DNA from: Anseranas semipalmata
Lineage: Eukaryota; Chordata; Aves; Anseriformes; Anseranatidae
NCBI GenBank assembly: GCA_013399115.1
Contig: VXAA01006091.1
Span: forward strand, 124,291 to 188,290
DNA length: 64,000 bases
Direction: 5' to 3'
Part shown: positions 36,901-46,871 of the stretch, piece after piece
Position numbering within the stretch: position 1 is the stretch's first letter
How the letters are laid out: each line of letters begins with the position of its first letter
The notes under the pieces: generated by a model
Told to the model about the DNA's origin: nothing
The model's input: the letters and a program-made list of their open reading frames with translations, nothing else
Database searches by the model: none
Program-made: the position numbers and the translations under genes

Positions 36901-38420
36901 GAACAATTTTGCTGTTTTTTGTTACTTGTGATGACTACTGCATTAGTAGTTTTGTTTTTCTAAAAGACTATACACAATGTGATCATGACGAGATGTGCCA
37001 TAGCATTAATGGTAACAAAGAAAATTCAATTCCTATTCAAACCAATATAAAATGACAATAATTCTCATTCAGTGATGTTAAATTTACATGCACATCAGTG
37101 AAAGTAGAACTTGTCCAACATGTTTCCCATGTAATAGAAGTTTTCCTCTTAGTAGTTATTTGACCTTATAAGGTAGAAGCTGTACTTTGCCACTAACTAA
37201 CTGTGCCTCTTCTACTGGGCATGAATCAGTTGAGCAGTGCTTTGCTAACACTGTTAGCATTAAAAAGGACTGTCAGCTGCTTCCATTCAAAGCAACACAG
37301 CTTAAATGTCAAATGTGTATGTGTATGTATATTTTTATACATATATATACACAAAATTTAGAAGTAGCTGGACTTGTTTTAATGAACTCGTTTAATGCAT
37401 GGGAGATTCTCAGTGTTTGTATGATTCTCAATGACTGTAAGGGGTTTGGATGTGTCCAGCTGATTCCTGGCAATAAATAAATAAATAAATAAATATCATT
37501 TGACTTAGTGTTACTACTCACTGTGAGCAGGAAATTCCTCCTGTCAAGAAAAATGGGGTTCTGCTGGAGAATGCTACTTTATCATTGACTTTGATTAAGT
37601 GAATTGTCTCCTAAAAACCCTGGAGCCAGTAAAGGAATGTCAACAGTCAACAAGTGTTCATGGAAGTGTGAAATTCGATGATGAGCAGACACCATTTAGA
37701 CTGGAACCCTGATTTATGCACAAATCTCATTGTTGATCTAGTCCAAGATCCTTTCTCTAAACGTGGCTGGTGCCACTAGTTAGATCTGACTAATCAATGG
37801 AGTTATGGTTCATGCTTGAGACACAAAAAAAATAAAGGGTTAAAAATTGAGGCCAGCTAAAGTCAAAGTAATATTCTTAGTGAAACAAAGAAGCAACAAA
37901 GAAGAGCAAACAAGTATAATTAGTTTTTTATTTTGCTTGAAATATTTCAGGGAATGCACAACCAAATGTTGTATTACGATTTCAGATTTTTTTGCCTTTT
38001 TATATGAAAAATAGACAACATTTTTTTTTTTTTTAATCAAAACAAAATGTTCAAAGTATTCTTTGGCAACTCCCTAAACTAAAGGAATTTTTGAGACAAT
38101 TAATTGCAATAAAAACTCAGACCAATTAAACAATGTTCTCTCCAATAAACGTGCATCCAATTGTGTACCAAAGCTGTAAATCTTTCCAAAATAATTTTAT
38201 GTGTGCAAGTTATGCAGACTTTTTTTGCTAATTTCTATCCATATTTACAAATATTCTCCAAAAGGCAGTTGTGGAATTGTCTGACCATAGAGAGATATTT
38301 TTTCTTAGCTCACATTTTCCAGATATTGGTTTATCTCCAGAAACATTAAAAATTGTCCCTTGCTTTTTTTTTTTTTTCTCTTTAAAACTTTCATTTTTTT
38401 AGCTGTTTGTAGAATCCTAC
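33941..38420. other. Unique stretch with T runs, no gene recognised
   Basis: No identifiable gene. T runs occur at 33977-33992, 34648-34663, 36108-36122, 38021-38034 and 38364-38377, and an A(15) run at 36511-36525. A pair of good splice-acceptor-like sites at 34943 and 35061 borders open sequence (34944-34994 and 35062-35169) and is discussed as a possible cryptic exon pair. A small TATGTATA/TATACATA hairpin lies at 37324-37343. Confidence 0.55.
37472..37495. repeat. (AATA)n microsatellite
   Basis: About six AATA/AAAT tetranucleotide units in a row. The AATAAA words here are part of the repeat and are not evidence of a polyadenylation site. Confidence 0.9.
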
Positions 38421-38500
38421 TACTTTGAGCAGGAGATCAGACTAGAGACCTCCTGAGGTCCTTTCCAACCTGAACAGTGCCATGATTCCGTCTGTGTGAT
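38421..38500 (+). mobile_element. CR1 3' end fragment, diverged
   Basis: Contains GAGCAGGAGATCAGACTAGA, GACCTCCTGAGGTCCTTTCC and AACCTGAACAGTGCCATGATT, which match the CR1 3'-UTR order GAGCAGG..TTGGACTAGATGACCTCC..GGTCCCTTCCAACC..ATGATTC. The terminal octamer is degraded (ATTCCGTCTGTGTG). Only about 80 bases remain and no ORF2 sequence is left. Confidence 0.85.
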
Positions 38501-39115
38501 CAATACTTGTAAACACTCTTTTAAAGCTCCCTTTTTCTGGAATATACCATCTTCTTCAGTACTGATATAATAAAACAAATATTTCACTCATCCCAATAAA
38601 CAGTCTTGACTACTGAAATCCTTTACTTAGATACAGAACTAACATATCATATAGCAACAGAAATGCATTTATCGGTGTGCTTGAACTCAGATATGTGAGG
38701 TTACCATGAACCTGTTAATTTTACTGGTATGTTCACTCAACTTTTGACTCATCCAGTAGAGATTTCAATGTCTGAAGATTCACTCTTGAGATAACAGCAG
38801 TAACTCCAGTGAAGAGCCACCAGCTTTCACAGTGGGAGCCGTCACCTCCGTTCTGCAACATCTCCCTAAAGTAGTTAGTGCAACCCATCTGCACTATTCA
38901 TGTAAGTACAGCTGACAGAGAGTGAAAAGGACATCTCATCTGTTTTGTACCACTGTTAAGAAGGAGGTGTCAATTTGTCTCCATTGCCCAGAAGGAGAGC
39001 CTGCATAGTTACTGTAGCCTGGGCAACTAAATCTTATGTTGCCAAAGTTAGGCTGTGTGGGTCTCCTCCTCAGTTACTATTGTGAACATAAAATCAGAAA
39101 TTTGGAGTTTAAAGC
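38501..39115. other. Unique sequence between CR1 tail and LTR
   Basis: I see no gene or known repeat. If the LTR downstream had belonged to a full provirus with an internal region on this side, retroviral coding sequence should appear here; none is visible, which favours a solitary LTR. Confidence 0.55.
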
Positions 39116-39267
39116 TTTGGTGGTTTTACCCTGCTGGGCAGCTAAACTCCACCACAGCTGCTGTGGTGTTCTAAAAGGAAAAGGGGGAGAAAATATGATG
39201 GACAAGGAGATCACTTACCAATTATCATCAAGCACAAAACAGGCTCAACATAGGGAGATTAATACAA

Positions 39268-39273
39268 TTTATT
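39268..39273 (-). promoter_or_regulatory. LTR polyadenylation signal AATAAA
   Basis: On the minus strand AATAAA lies about 150 bases before the 3' end of the LTR, in the setting GGCAATAAATTGTATTAATC. This is the expected position of the R-region poly(A) signal in a retroviral LTR. Whether it still works is unknown; if the host locus is transcribed on the minus strand it could cause premature termination. Confidence 0.6.
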
Positions 39274-39429
39274 GCCTATCACTACTGAGAAACTACAAGC
39301 AAACTAAAAACACCTTCTCCACCCTCTCCTACCTCCTCCCCCTGAGCGGCACAGGGGAACAGGGAATGGGGGCTGCAGTCGGTCCCTAACACTGCGTCTC
39401 CGCCGCCCCTTCATGGTCACTCTCTGCCC

Positions 39430-39592
39430 CTGCTCCACGTGAGGTCCATCCCACAGGATGCCATCCTTCCCGAACTGATCCTGCTTGGGCTGCCCACAGG
39501 CTGCAACTCTTCCAGAACTGCTCCCATATGGGTCCGTACCATGGGGCCCATCCCTCAGGACCAAACTGCTCCAACATGGCTCCCCCACGGGN
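39430..39592 (-). repeat. Diverged tandem units of 43 to 48 bp inside the LTR
   Basis: On the plus strand four successive segments each open with CTGCTCC or a close variant: 39430-39474, 39475-39517, 39518-39565 and 39566 onward. Each then has a TGGGTCC-like word, a CCCACGG/CCCACAGG-like word, and a CTTCC(C/A)GAA-like end. Unit lengths are 45, 43 and 48 bases. Such repeated blocks in the upstream part of an LTR can act as repeated enhancer modules, but that is inference here. Confidence 0.75.
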
Positions 39593-39695
39593 GGAACTTC
39601 TGCTGCGGTGCCTGGAGCCCCTCCTGCCCTCCTTCTGCACTGACCTGGGTGCCTTCAGGGCTGTTTCTCTCTCATTTCTCACTCCTCTCTCCCAG

Positions 39696-39712
39696 CTGCT
39701 GTTGCACAGCAG
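39696..39712. repeat. Short perfect hairpin in the LTR
   Basis: CTGCTGT and ACAGCAG are separated by three bases (TGC), giving a 7-bp stem. It is followed directly by a T run on the plus strand. A stem this short may be chance. Confidence 0.5.
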
Positions 39713-39960
39713 TTTTTTTTTTCCGTTTCTTAACTCTGCTCTCCAGGGGCACCACCAACTTTGCTCACTGGCTCGGCTCTGGCCAGTGGCGGGTTTGGAG
39801 CCGGCTGGAACTGGCTCTTGTCAGACATGGGGCAGCTTCTGGGCTCTGCTCACAGAGGCCACCCCTGCAGACCTCTCAGTACCAAAACCTTGCCACGTAA
39901 ACCCAATGCAATATAACATCTCCAAAATCTTGGACCCCTGACACCTGTAACATATTTTGG

Positions 39961-40284
39961 TAAAATCTGTCTTTGAGACACTTACCATAATCTAAAACCA
40001 TAATCAAAACCTCTGCTCTAGAAACACCATAAACAATGTCCTCCAAAGCTTTCCAGGTATCTTGAAATATTTTATTTCATTCTGTTAACATTTTCCAAGT
40101 GTCACTGAGATTAAATGATAAAGTTCTAAATCTTCCTTAACCAAGGGACATTGAATGCTTTCGGGTTATCACAAATACTGTGATAAACAAATATGGTTGT
40201 GATAGACATCTATTATTGCTGTTAAGTACATATTTCTTTTCCTGTAAAGACCTTAAAATGCATCTATTGCTGCTTCTACTAAGA
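39961..40284. other. AT-rich sequence between LTR and ancient CR1
   Basis: I see no gene. It could be the eroded 5' continuation of the CR1 that becomes recognisable at about 40285, but no ORF2 motif can be picked out. Confidence 0.5.
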
Positions 40285-41495
40285 AGGGAAAAGTTAGTGC
40301 CTATTCATAAGAAGAGTGAAAAAAAGAAAGGATAGGGAATATATATCTATCAGTTTAACCTCAGTTCTCATAATAAACCTAGAACAATCCGCAGCACCTG
40401 GAAAGCGATATGGAGGTGAGAAGCAGCCAACATGTAAATTTGTCAAGAACAATTCTGAGCAAGTGAAGATGACTCCTTCAATGACCGGGTAACAGGTCTT
40501 GTGGATAGATGAGAAGCAGAAGAACTTGTGTATCTTTATTCAAGCAAAGCTTTTGACAGTCTCAGTTAATATTCTTATACCCAAGCAAGGAAAAACATGT
40601 CCATTATTCTGTGGGCACAAAACTGATTAGATAACCACGCCATAGAGTAGTTAATAAAGTCTAATTACACTCAGGGTTCCGTGGGGGGTCTGCTTTAGAT
40701 CTGCTTCTGTTCAAGGTTTTCATTAGCAAAACAGATGGTGGAATAGTCAGAATGATCATTAGTTTTGCATATGACACAGTGCTAGGAAGGACCCCAAATG
40801 TGTTGGAGGATAACAGTAAAAATTAACATCTGGAGAAATGGACTAGAAAGATAGGATGTAGCTCATCCAGACAAGTGGCTAAGGCAAGGTTAGGAGAAAA
40901 GGGCAAGACACTCCAGGAAAAAAATAATGTTACAAATTCTGGATGTGAAACATTAGAAAGATGTTCTCCAAAAAGATTTTAAGATCATAGTGTATCACAA
41001 ATTTTTTCTCAATTGACAGTGTTACATTCTTTTGAAAAGACAATCATCTGCTTATGGTATACAAACAGAAATATAACCTAAAAGATGCACACTATGATGA
41101 GAGGTTGTAGAAAATTTGAGCTTGGAGGTAAGCTTTAAAGAATTGATGCTATCAGGACTAAAATCGAAAGGACAGAGAAGGATGCTAGTGGCAAGAAAGG
41201 CTGATAATCTTAAATCATCTTGTTGTTTTGAAAGGAAAAAATATTTTTCTCTGTATCCACCATGAATGGGACAAGAAGTAAGATGTTTAAATTGACACAA
41301 GAAAGATTAAAGTCATTAGAAATGTTTTCTAATCATAAAGCTAATTAAGCATGGGAACACTTAGATGGGAAGACTGGACACTGTCTCTGGAAGTCTTTAA
41401 TGAAAGTTTAGTCAGTCATATATCTTTCAGAAATGACATCAGTATTGCTAATCTTCTTTAGAGCAATGGGATGGATTGAATTAGTTTGTGTTCCT
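40285..41495 (+). mobile_element. Ancient CR1-clade LINE, ORF2 reverse transcriptase to 3' end
   Basis: The segment follows the order of a CR1 ORF2 over about 1.2 kb. It has a GTGCCTATT..AAGAAG start (LVPIHKK), CAGTTTAACCTCAGT, CAGCCAACATG, GGTAACAGGTCTTGTGGAT, then a stretch encoding SKAFDS, CTGATTAGATAACC, CAGGGTTCCGTGGGGGGTC (QGSV-like), and a frame giving ISFAYDTVLGRTPNVLED, where CR1 proteins have an F-A-D-D-T catalytic box. The 3' part has CATATATCTTTCAGAAATGA and AGAGCAATGGGATGGATTGA, matching the CR1 3' UTR. Stops and frameshifts are frequent, so it is an old, dead copy. The middle (about 40960-41330) is weakly matched. Confidence 0.85.
40495..40840 (+). pseudogene. CR1 ORF2 reverse transcriptase domain remnant
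   Basis: Within the old CR1, the first conserved aspartate box reads VYLYSSKAFDS at about 40528-40560, corresponding to the known VYLDFSKAFD motif. The GVPQGSV box is reduced to TQGSVGG at about 40670-40690, and the FADD box to SFAYDT at about 40762-40779. The second catalytic aspartate pair is therefore damaged (Tyr-Asp for Asp-Asp), and stop codons lie between the boxes. No activity is possible. The residues are read directly from the frames; the comparison is with CR1-clade reverse transcriptases. Confidence 0.8.
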
Positions 41496-42508
41496 GAGTC
41501 TGTGGGGAGGCCACAGCACACCATGTAAAATTAGGATAATTTTTTTTCTTATGTGTGTTACTGTAAATCTGAATGTTACTTATCTAGCAAGTCAGTATTG
41601 GACATTAGTTCATCATTTCAGCAAGACTGGACACTTTTTATGTTTTAATGTATTTGTCTTCAGAAACTGCCTTTGTCTACCTATTGAGTTAAAGCTGAAG
41701 TTGGACGTTATAGTGTTGGACAATATAGATGGACAACAGTGGTCCATCACTCTTAGTTCTTTACTCCTTACTTAGAAGAGTTTTTGCATAAGTATAGCTG
41801 TTAGCTAGTGGTGCATATTGCTGTGTATGTTCTATTGTTTTGTAATTTTATTCTAACTGTTTGTGCAGCATCTAGATATGACCAAAGAACAGAGGTAATT
41901 AAAAAAGAAATGTAATCTTATGAACACCAGTGTTTATTGCTATATGTAACTGCAAAGATATCAGCTAAAATTTGTCAACAATTGATAAAATAGGTAAGGC
42001 TTTTATCTCCATTAGACTGTAATGAGCATAAGTCACTTTGATGACTTTAGAGACATGTCTCTGACTTACAGGTAAGCCTGCATAGCTGGCATTATAATCC
42101 TGCTTTATGTTGTAGCTGCAGCATACCTCTCCCTGTAACAATCTTGATCCATGGGGGTCCAGAACTAATGAATCCAGGGACTTGTGTCTTGTGGTTGATT
42201 GCCTTTTTAACCAAACTAAGACTAAGACCGCAGTGGAATTTCAGTCTGTTTCACCTGGGAGAGGACCCTGACTGAAAAAGCAGGTTCTCAAGATCCCCAT
42301 AGGGCACACTTTCCAGTTGACGCTTTCCTGAAGCTGGGATGTCCAGCAAGTTTTCCCTCATTTATGCCCTCCCATCTCTAGCACTATGCAAACTAATGCT
42401 GCAACCTTTCCCTCAGTGTTGTGTTATTAAAACTCCTCTCAAAAACGCCTTTTGTTTCTTTCTATCTTGAAACTTACAGGAAAGGGTATGCAAGTCAAAT
42501 ATATATTT
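41496..42508. other. Unique AT-rich stretch, no gene recognised
   Basis: I see no gene or identifiable repeat. One 95-codon open frame at 41488-41775 (+) has no motif I recognise and begins in the end of the old CR1. Confidence 0.55.
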
Positions 42509-42572
42509 TCGGGGGTTGGAACTAGATGATCTTTAAGGTCCCTTCCAAACAAAGCCATTCTATGATTCTATA
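42509..42572 (+). mobile_element. CR1 3' end fragment
   Basis: GGGGGTTGGAACTAGATGAT, CTTTAAGGTCCCTTCCAA and a terminal ATTCTATGATTCTATA octamer tail identify the last 64 bases or so of a CR1. The octamer differs from the ATTCTGTG tail at 17.8 kb, so it belongs to another subfamily. It is strongly 5'-truncated. Confidence 0.92.
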
Positions 42573-44350
42573 TCGGAATGCATTATGGACTTCCCCATAC
42601 TCCTGTCAGATTGCAAACTTCCCTGCATTACAATAGCCTTAGTGTCCCCCAAACCCACTATACCATCCTCACAAAATGCACTGAGCATCTCACTTCTGTT
42701 CCTGTACTTATTAACCTCAGTTCTCTCTCTTTTCCTTGATTTTCTCTCTTTTCCTCTGTTTCCCATCATAATACTCCTTGTTCCTTCCTGTATTCCCTGC
42801 CTATGTTTGTTTAGCCTGGAGGCTGGCCAGGGGATGCTAGCTGTTCAGCTAGTCCAGACTCACATGCTCGTGAAATGGTCAGTCTGGTGCTTCCTGTGCC
42901 TGGGTAAATGTCCACTGCCTCTTCACTAAGGATCTGTGACACAGAGCTGCCCCATCAGCTGCAAGCACTGACTGTGATCATAGCCACTTCTGTGGATATA
43001 ATCTTAAAGTTGGTCAGGGCCTGAGAAGTTTTTGGGTGGAGTTGACAGAAGGACATCCTCCTCCCTCAGACTGAACAAAGAACTTAGTAACAATCCTTCC
43101 TATTCCCCACATATATCTATATTTGCCATGTCTCTGCCACTGCACATCTTAATAAATAGGTAGTGAATCTGCTGGGTAGGACAAGGAGAAGTGTCCTTCC
43201 ACATACCACAAGCAGTGGAAATGCAAATGTAGAAACAAAATCTGAGATTAAAGGAGACAGCAAAAATCACCTCCAAAATAACTCGTTTTGATTACTTGGA
43301 AACATTCAAAGGCTTATTACAAGTCTTACCAAATTTAAGATGGATATTTTTCTACCAATGAGAACAAACTGGAGAACATATTTCTTTGGTGGAGCTTCAG
43401 TTGAAAGAAAAAAAAAAGAAAGAAAACAAAACATGTTTTATACAATTTTCACCTGATGTCTATTACTTAATGAGTCATAAGCTTTTCATTTATAAAGAGA
43501 AATGTGCTTAGAGTTTGAGGGATAGAAAAATATTCTGTGCATAACTACTTTCGCCAGCAAAGCACTCCTGACTAAAAATATATCACTATATCTCAAGCAC
43601 TAGCTAAAAGTTAAAATAACTCAAGCCAGTATAATTTGCTTTAGCATTGGCTGCAGAACTCTTTTCAGTGTGCCTGTCTTGGCCCATAATCTAGGGAGCA
43701 TTGTGTTATACAATAGGGAAAGGGTTAAAGTGCCTCTTTTTTCTAGCTGCATATTTCTGCTATTCCTATTTGTGGGTGTTTCCTGGCCCTTTTCCCTCAC
43801 CTGGATGCCACAGACTTCCATCAGTCAATGGGTGCGTGAGAGTTCATGGTGCTGTGTTATATATGTACATTATATTTTATTCTTGCAGGGGAATGAGCTT
43901 GAGGGGCCAGTCAGGCACGTGAGGTTGACAGTCATGGCACACTTGTCCAGCATAAATGTGTCTCTGCTGGGGTGGGGATGAGGGGGGAGGTAGATGAGCT
44001 GACAGGCTTGTGGGTGTTTGTACCAACAAACACTTTTCTGATGGACTTTGGTGCAATCTGAAGTCAAAAGAAATTTGTCATTAATCCCTTAGTTCCTGAA
44101 GCACAAATTGTCTCAAAGTATTACTTGGCCTTCACCTGAGAAAGTGAAAACAAATTCCCATCATGTGTCATTTTGACATACAGAAAGCAATAATATCAGC
44201 CCCAGCTTCCAAGCAAAGTAATTCCAATGAAATATAGATTGGATCAACTGCTTTTCAGTATGCATATTATGACTGAAACTGCCCGGTTTTGACTGTTTTT
44301 TTTTTTTTTCTCCAGAAATTTATTGATGGAAACTATTCTAAATATAATGA

Positions 44351-44372
44351 TATTAATTATATATAATTAATA
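44351..44372. repeat. 22-bp perfect AT palindrome
   Basis: The arm TATTAATTATA is followed directly by its reverse complement. All bases are A or T, so chance formation in this AT-rich setting is much more likely than for the mixed-composition palindrome at 3826. It contains two TTAATTA/TAATTAA homeodomain-type words. Confidence 0.85.
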
Positions 44373-45540
44373 ATCTAATATTTGGGCCTGGATTATTTGC
44401 ATCTTTTTTCTCTGGTTAGAGGAAGAATTTTGTTATTTCCTGCTCCGTACGGGAGTGCAAGCACAAGCAGTTCATCCCATGACATTTCCTTACACTCAAA
44501 CAGACAAGGTGACACATAAAGCCCAGGGGCAAAGGGAAACCTGATAGCTATATATCTGAGCTGCAGTCGGAAGTGGTGAATTCCCTGGACCACAGGGAAA
44601 GCTTCCTGTTCTTTGTAGATGAGCCTATTATTGGAATACACTTGCCTGCAGTTAATCCTCAAAGTAATTAAATGGAAAGGAAGCAATTAAATCACTGAAA
44701 AGGAATTGCATCTGGTTCAGAGGGAAAAATCCAGGCCTAGGAAGCATTTCAGTGATAGCTGGATGTACTCTTTGTAAACAGGTATCTTCCTGTTTGCACA
44801 GATAATTAACATTTATATGCTAATAATATCTTCTGGTAATCAAATGAGGTTGAAATGCAGAAATTCTCATTATTGTGGTCTATGAAGTATTAAGCAATGA
44901 AATGTTGATATATCTTCTTCCTATAATGGGATAAAATTAAAAACCATGCCCCATATTCTCATCTTGTATAAGTTAGCTTTGTGCCTTGGAAGTTAGTAAA
45001 GAAATGTTCATTTACATCTGTTGAGAACCTAGCTCAGCATTTCAGTAAGCATGTCCCAGAAAAGGAAGACTGCAAAAATGAAAGTGAAGAACATGATTAT
45101 TTATTCATAAAGCTCTCCAAAGAGAAAGATAAGTCAAGTTCATAAGGAGTTTCGAGTGGCTCCTTAAAATCAAGTGTCAGAGCAATGCTAATCAGTACGG
45201 TATGTTTTAAAGATTGACAAAAGTCTTTAAATAAATATCATTTTAGACATTTTGAAAGCACCAACTGCTTTAGAATTCTCTTTTATGCTTGTTGGCTAAA
45301 CTTACTAATTACTGAAAGATAGCAAATATTATTGTATTTTTAAGGTGCATCTTTTGTTCAGACTGCTCCAGTCTGTAGGATAAATGCTGGAAAGTCATCA
45401 AGAGGATCTTGGAGAGATCAAAGCTCTGATTGATAGCTTCCTTATTTTCACTGCTAGAAAACAGGTAGTTAAAAAACAACTATATTCATTAAAAATCTAT
45501 AGCAGGATTCTATTGTGAAAGCATAAAGAATGGTAAGTGC

Positions 45541-45588
45541 TTTTTTTCTCCTTCTCTTTTTTCCTTTTATTTTTTTTTCTTTTTTTTT
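45541..45588. repeat. T/C-rich low-complexity tract
   Basis: Almost pure pyrimidine on the plus strand, with T runs of up to nine bases separated by C or CC and a single A. No exon-like sequence follows. Confidence 0.85.
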
Positions 45589-46787
45589 GCTTATGTTCTT
45601 TATTTTTCCTTTGCCTTGTTCCTTGGCACACTCTGGTGTTATACTGGATCTCAGTGTTCTCACTGTTATCACCTAAGAAACTGGAAGCTGGGCTGGCTGA
45701 AGGCAAAAGGTGCTGTCCTGCTAATGAGTGAACGACGATAGGGTAAGGTAGGATAAGCTGCCTGGGACTCCAGCAGTGAATACTGCTAGTGGTACTTGCT
45801 GTGGCTGATCAAAAGGAAGTGATGCAGAAGAGGAGCTAACATGGTTAAAGCAACAGATTCAGAAAAGTATACCTGTGGAAAAAGACTAGCAAGAAAGAAG
45901 GTGGTGGTAGTAACTGAGACCTGAGAGAATGAAGGTATGGATGAGAGCTGTAGGTGTGTAATTGGACCAAAAGGTCATAGCTGACAGATGATCCAGCGGA
46001 AAAGATGTGACTTTTTTGCTCAGATGAAGATAAGTCTGAGCTGAAAAATGTGCCTGGATTATTGATCTGAGACACGAGCATTTGCTACTGGGAGAGGAAT
46101 ATCAGAGTGAGGCTTTGGGATCTGGGGAGAGAACAGTAATACTGACTGACCTTTGTCAGCAAACGTATACATATAACCCTCTTCATTACTTAAAGTATTT
46201 CACAAGCTGGCAAGAAAAAAGTATAATTATGTTATATATGAAGGGCCATACTTTACTTTTGAGCACAAACTGATGAGCTCCCATTGTTATTAATGGCAAA
46301 ATAGGTCCTTGCTGTAGCCAGATCTAAGACCTTCCTATTTATCTTCTATTGGTCTTTACCTTGCTTCAATCTTTCCCCTGCTCTCATAGAGTCAAATGCA
46401 AGATGTCAGTTAGCTATATTATCATTTACTTCAAGATCAGCCCTCCAAGCTATACATCTTCATTGTTATAATATGGATAGTACAATCCTTGTGTGATTAA
46501 TTCCCCATAAAATGCTGTCCACCTGTGTCAGACCTTTATGGAAAGGAATTTTAATAATCAGGTTGCTTGGTGTGAAATTTACTCAAATGGGGCATGTCAG
46601 TATCTTAGATAGTTTAGTCGTGTGGTTTTACTGTATAATATTCACTTGCATTCTTAGAGATTTATCTAGTAGGACAGCTACAGTTAAAGCTTGTGTGACA
46701 CTTCCAGAAAGGTCTGGTTTTTGGTACTCAACTAAGGATACTCACTGGGGATGTCATTTTTTTCACGTTCAACACTGCCATGGGCTG

Positions 46788-46871
46788 TTTTTGTTTGTTT
46801 GTTTGTTTGTTTGCTTGCTTTCTTGTTTTTGTTTCGTTTTGCTTTGTTTTGTTTTATGTTTGTTTTTTCTA
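46788..46871. repeat. (TTTG)n microsatellite with TTTTG-type continuation
   Basis: About five perfect TTTG units are followed by TTGC/TTTC variants and then TTTTG and TTTTGC units. It is a compound, partly decayed tetranucleotide and pentanucleotide array. A long plus-strand open frame crossing it (46512-46955) gains its Phe/Leu/Cys/Val-rich middle from the repeat and is not a gene. Confidence 0.9.

Larger units (their letters stand above)
39118..39952 (-). mobile_element. Avian endogenous retrovirus LTR, apparently solitary
   Basis: Read on the minus strand, the segment begins TGTTACAGGTGTCAGGGGTC, passes through GGCAAGGTTTTGGTACTGAG, GCCGGCTCCAAACCCGCCAC and a region of tandem units of about 45 bp. 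It then reaches a poly(A) signal and ends ...CAGGGTAAAACCACCA. The block order, composition and TG...CA ends match an LTR family I know to be repeated in bird genomes; I do not name the family because I cannot compare it here. No gag, pol or env coding sequence lies on either side, consistent with LTR-LTR recombination leaving a solo LTR. One undetermined base lies inside it at 39592. Open frames on both strands across it are incidental. Confidence 0.8.

Noticed and set aside
37472..37495. AATAAA words as polyadenylation signals
   Set aside because: They are part of an AATA microsatellite, with no gene upstream.
39304..39941. Several 94- to 153-codon frames across the LTR
   Set aside because: LTRs are non-coding. 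The frames lie on both strands, follow the GC-rich composition, and one crosses an undetermined base.
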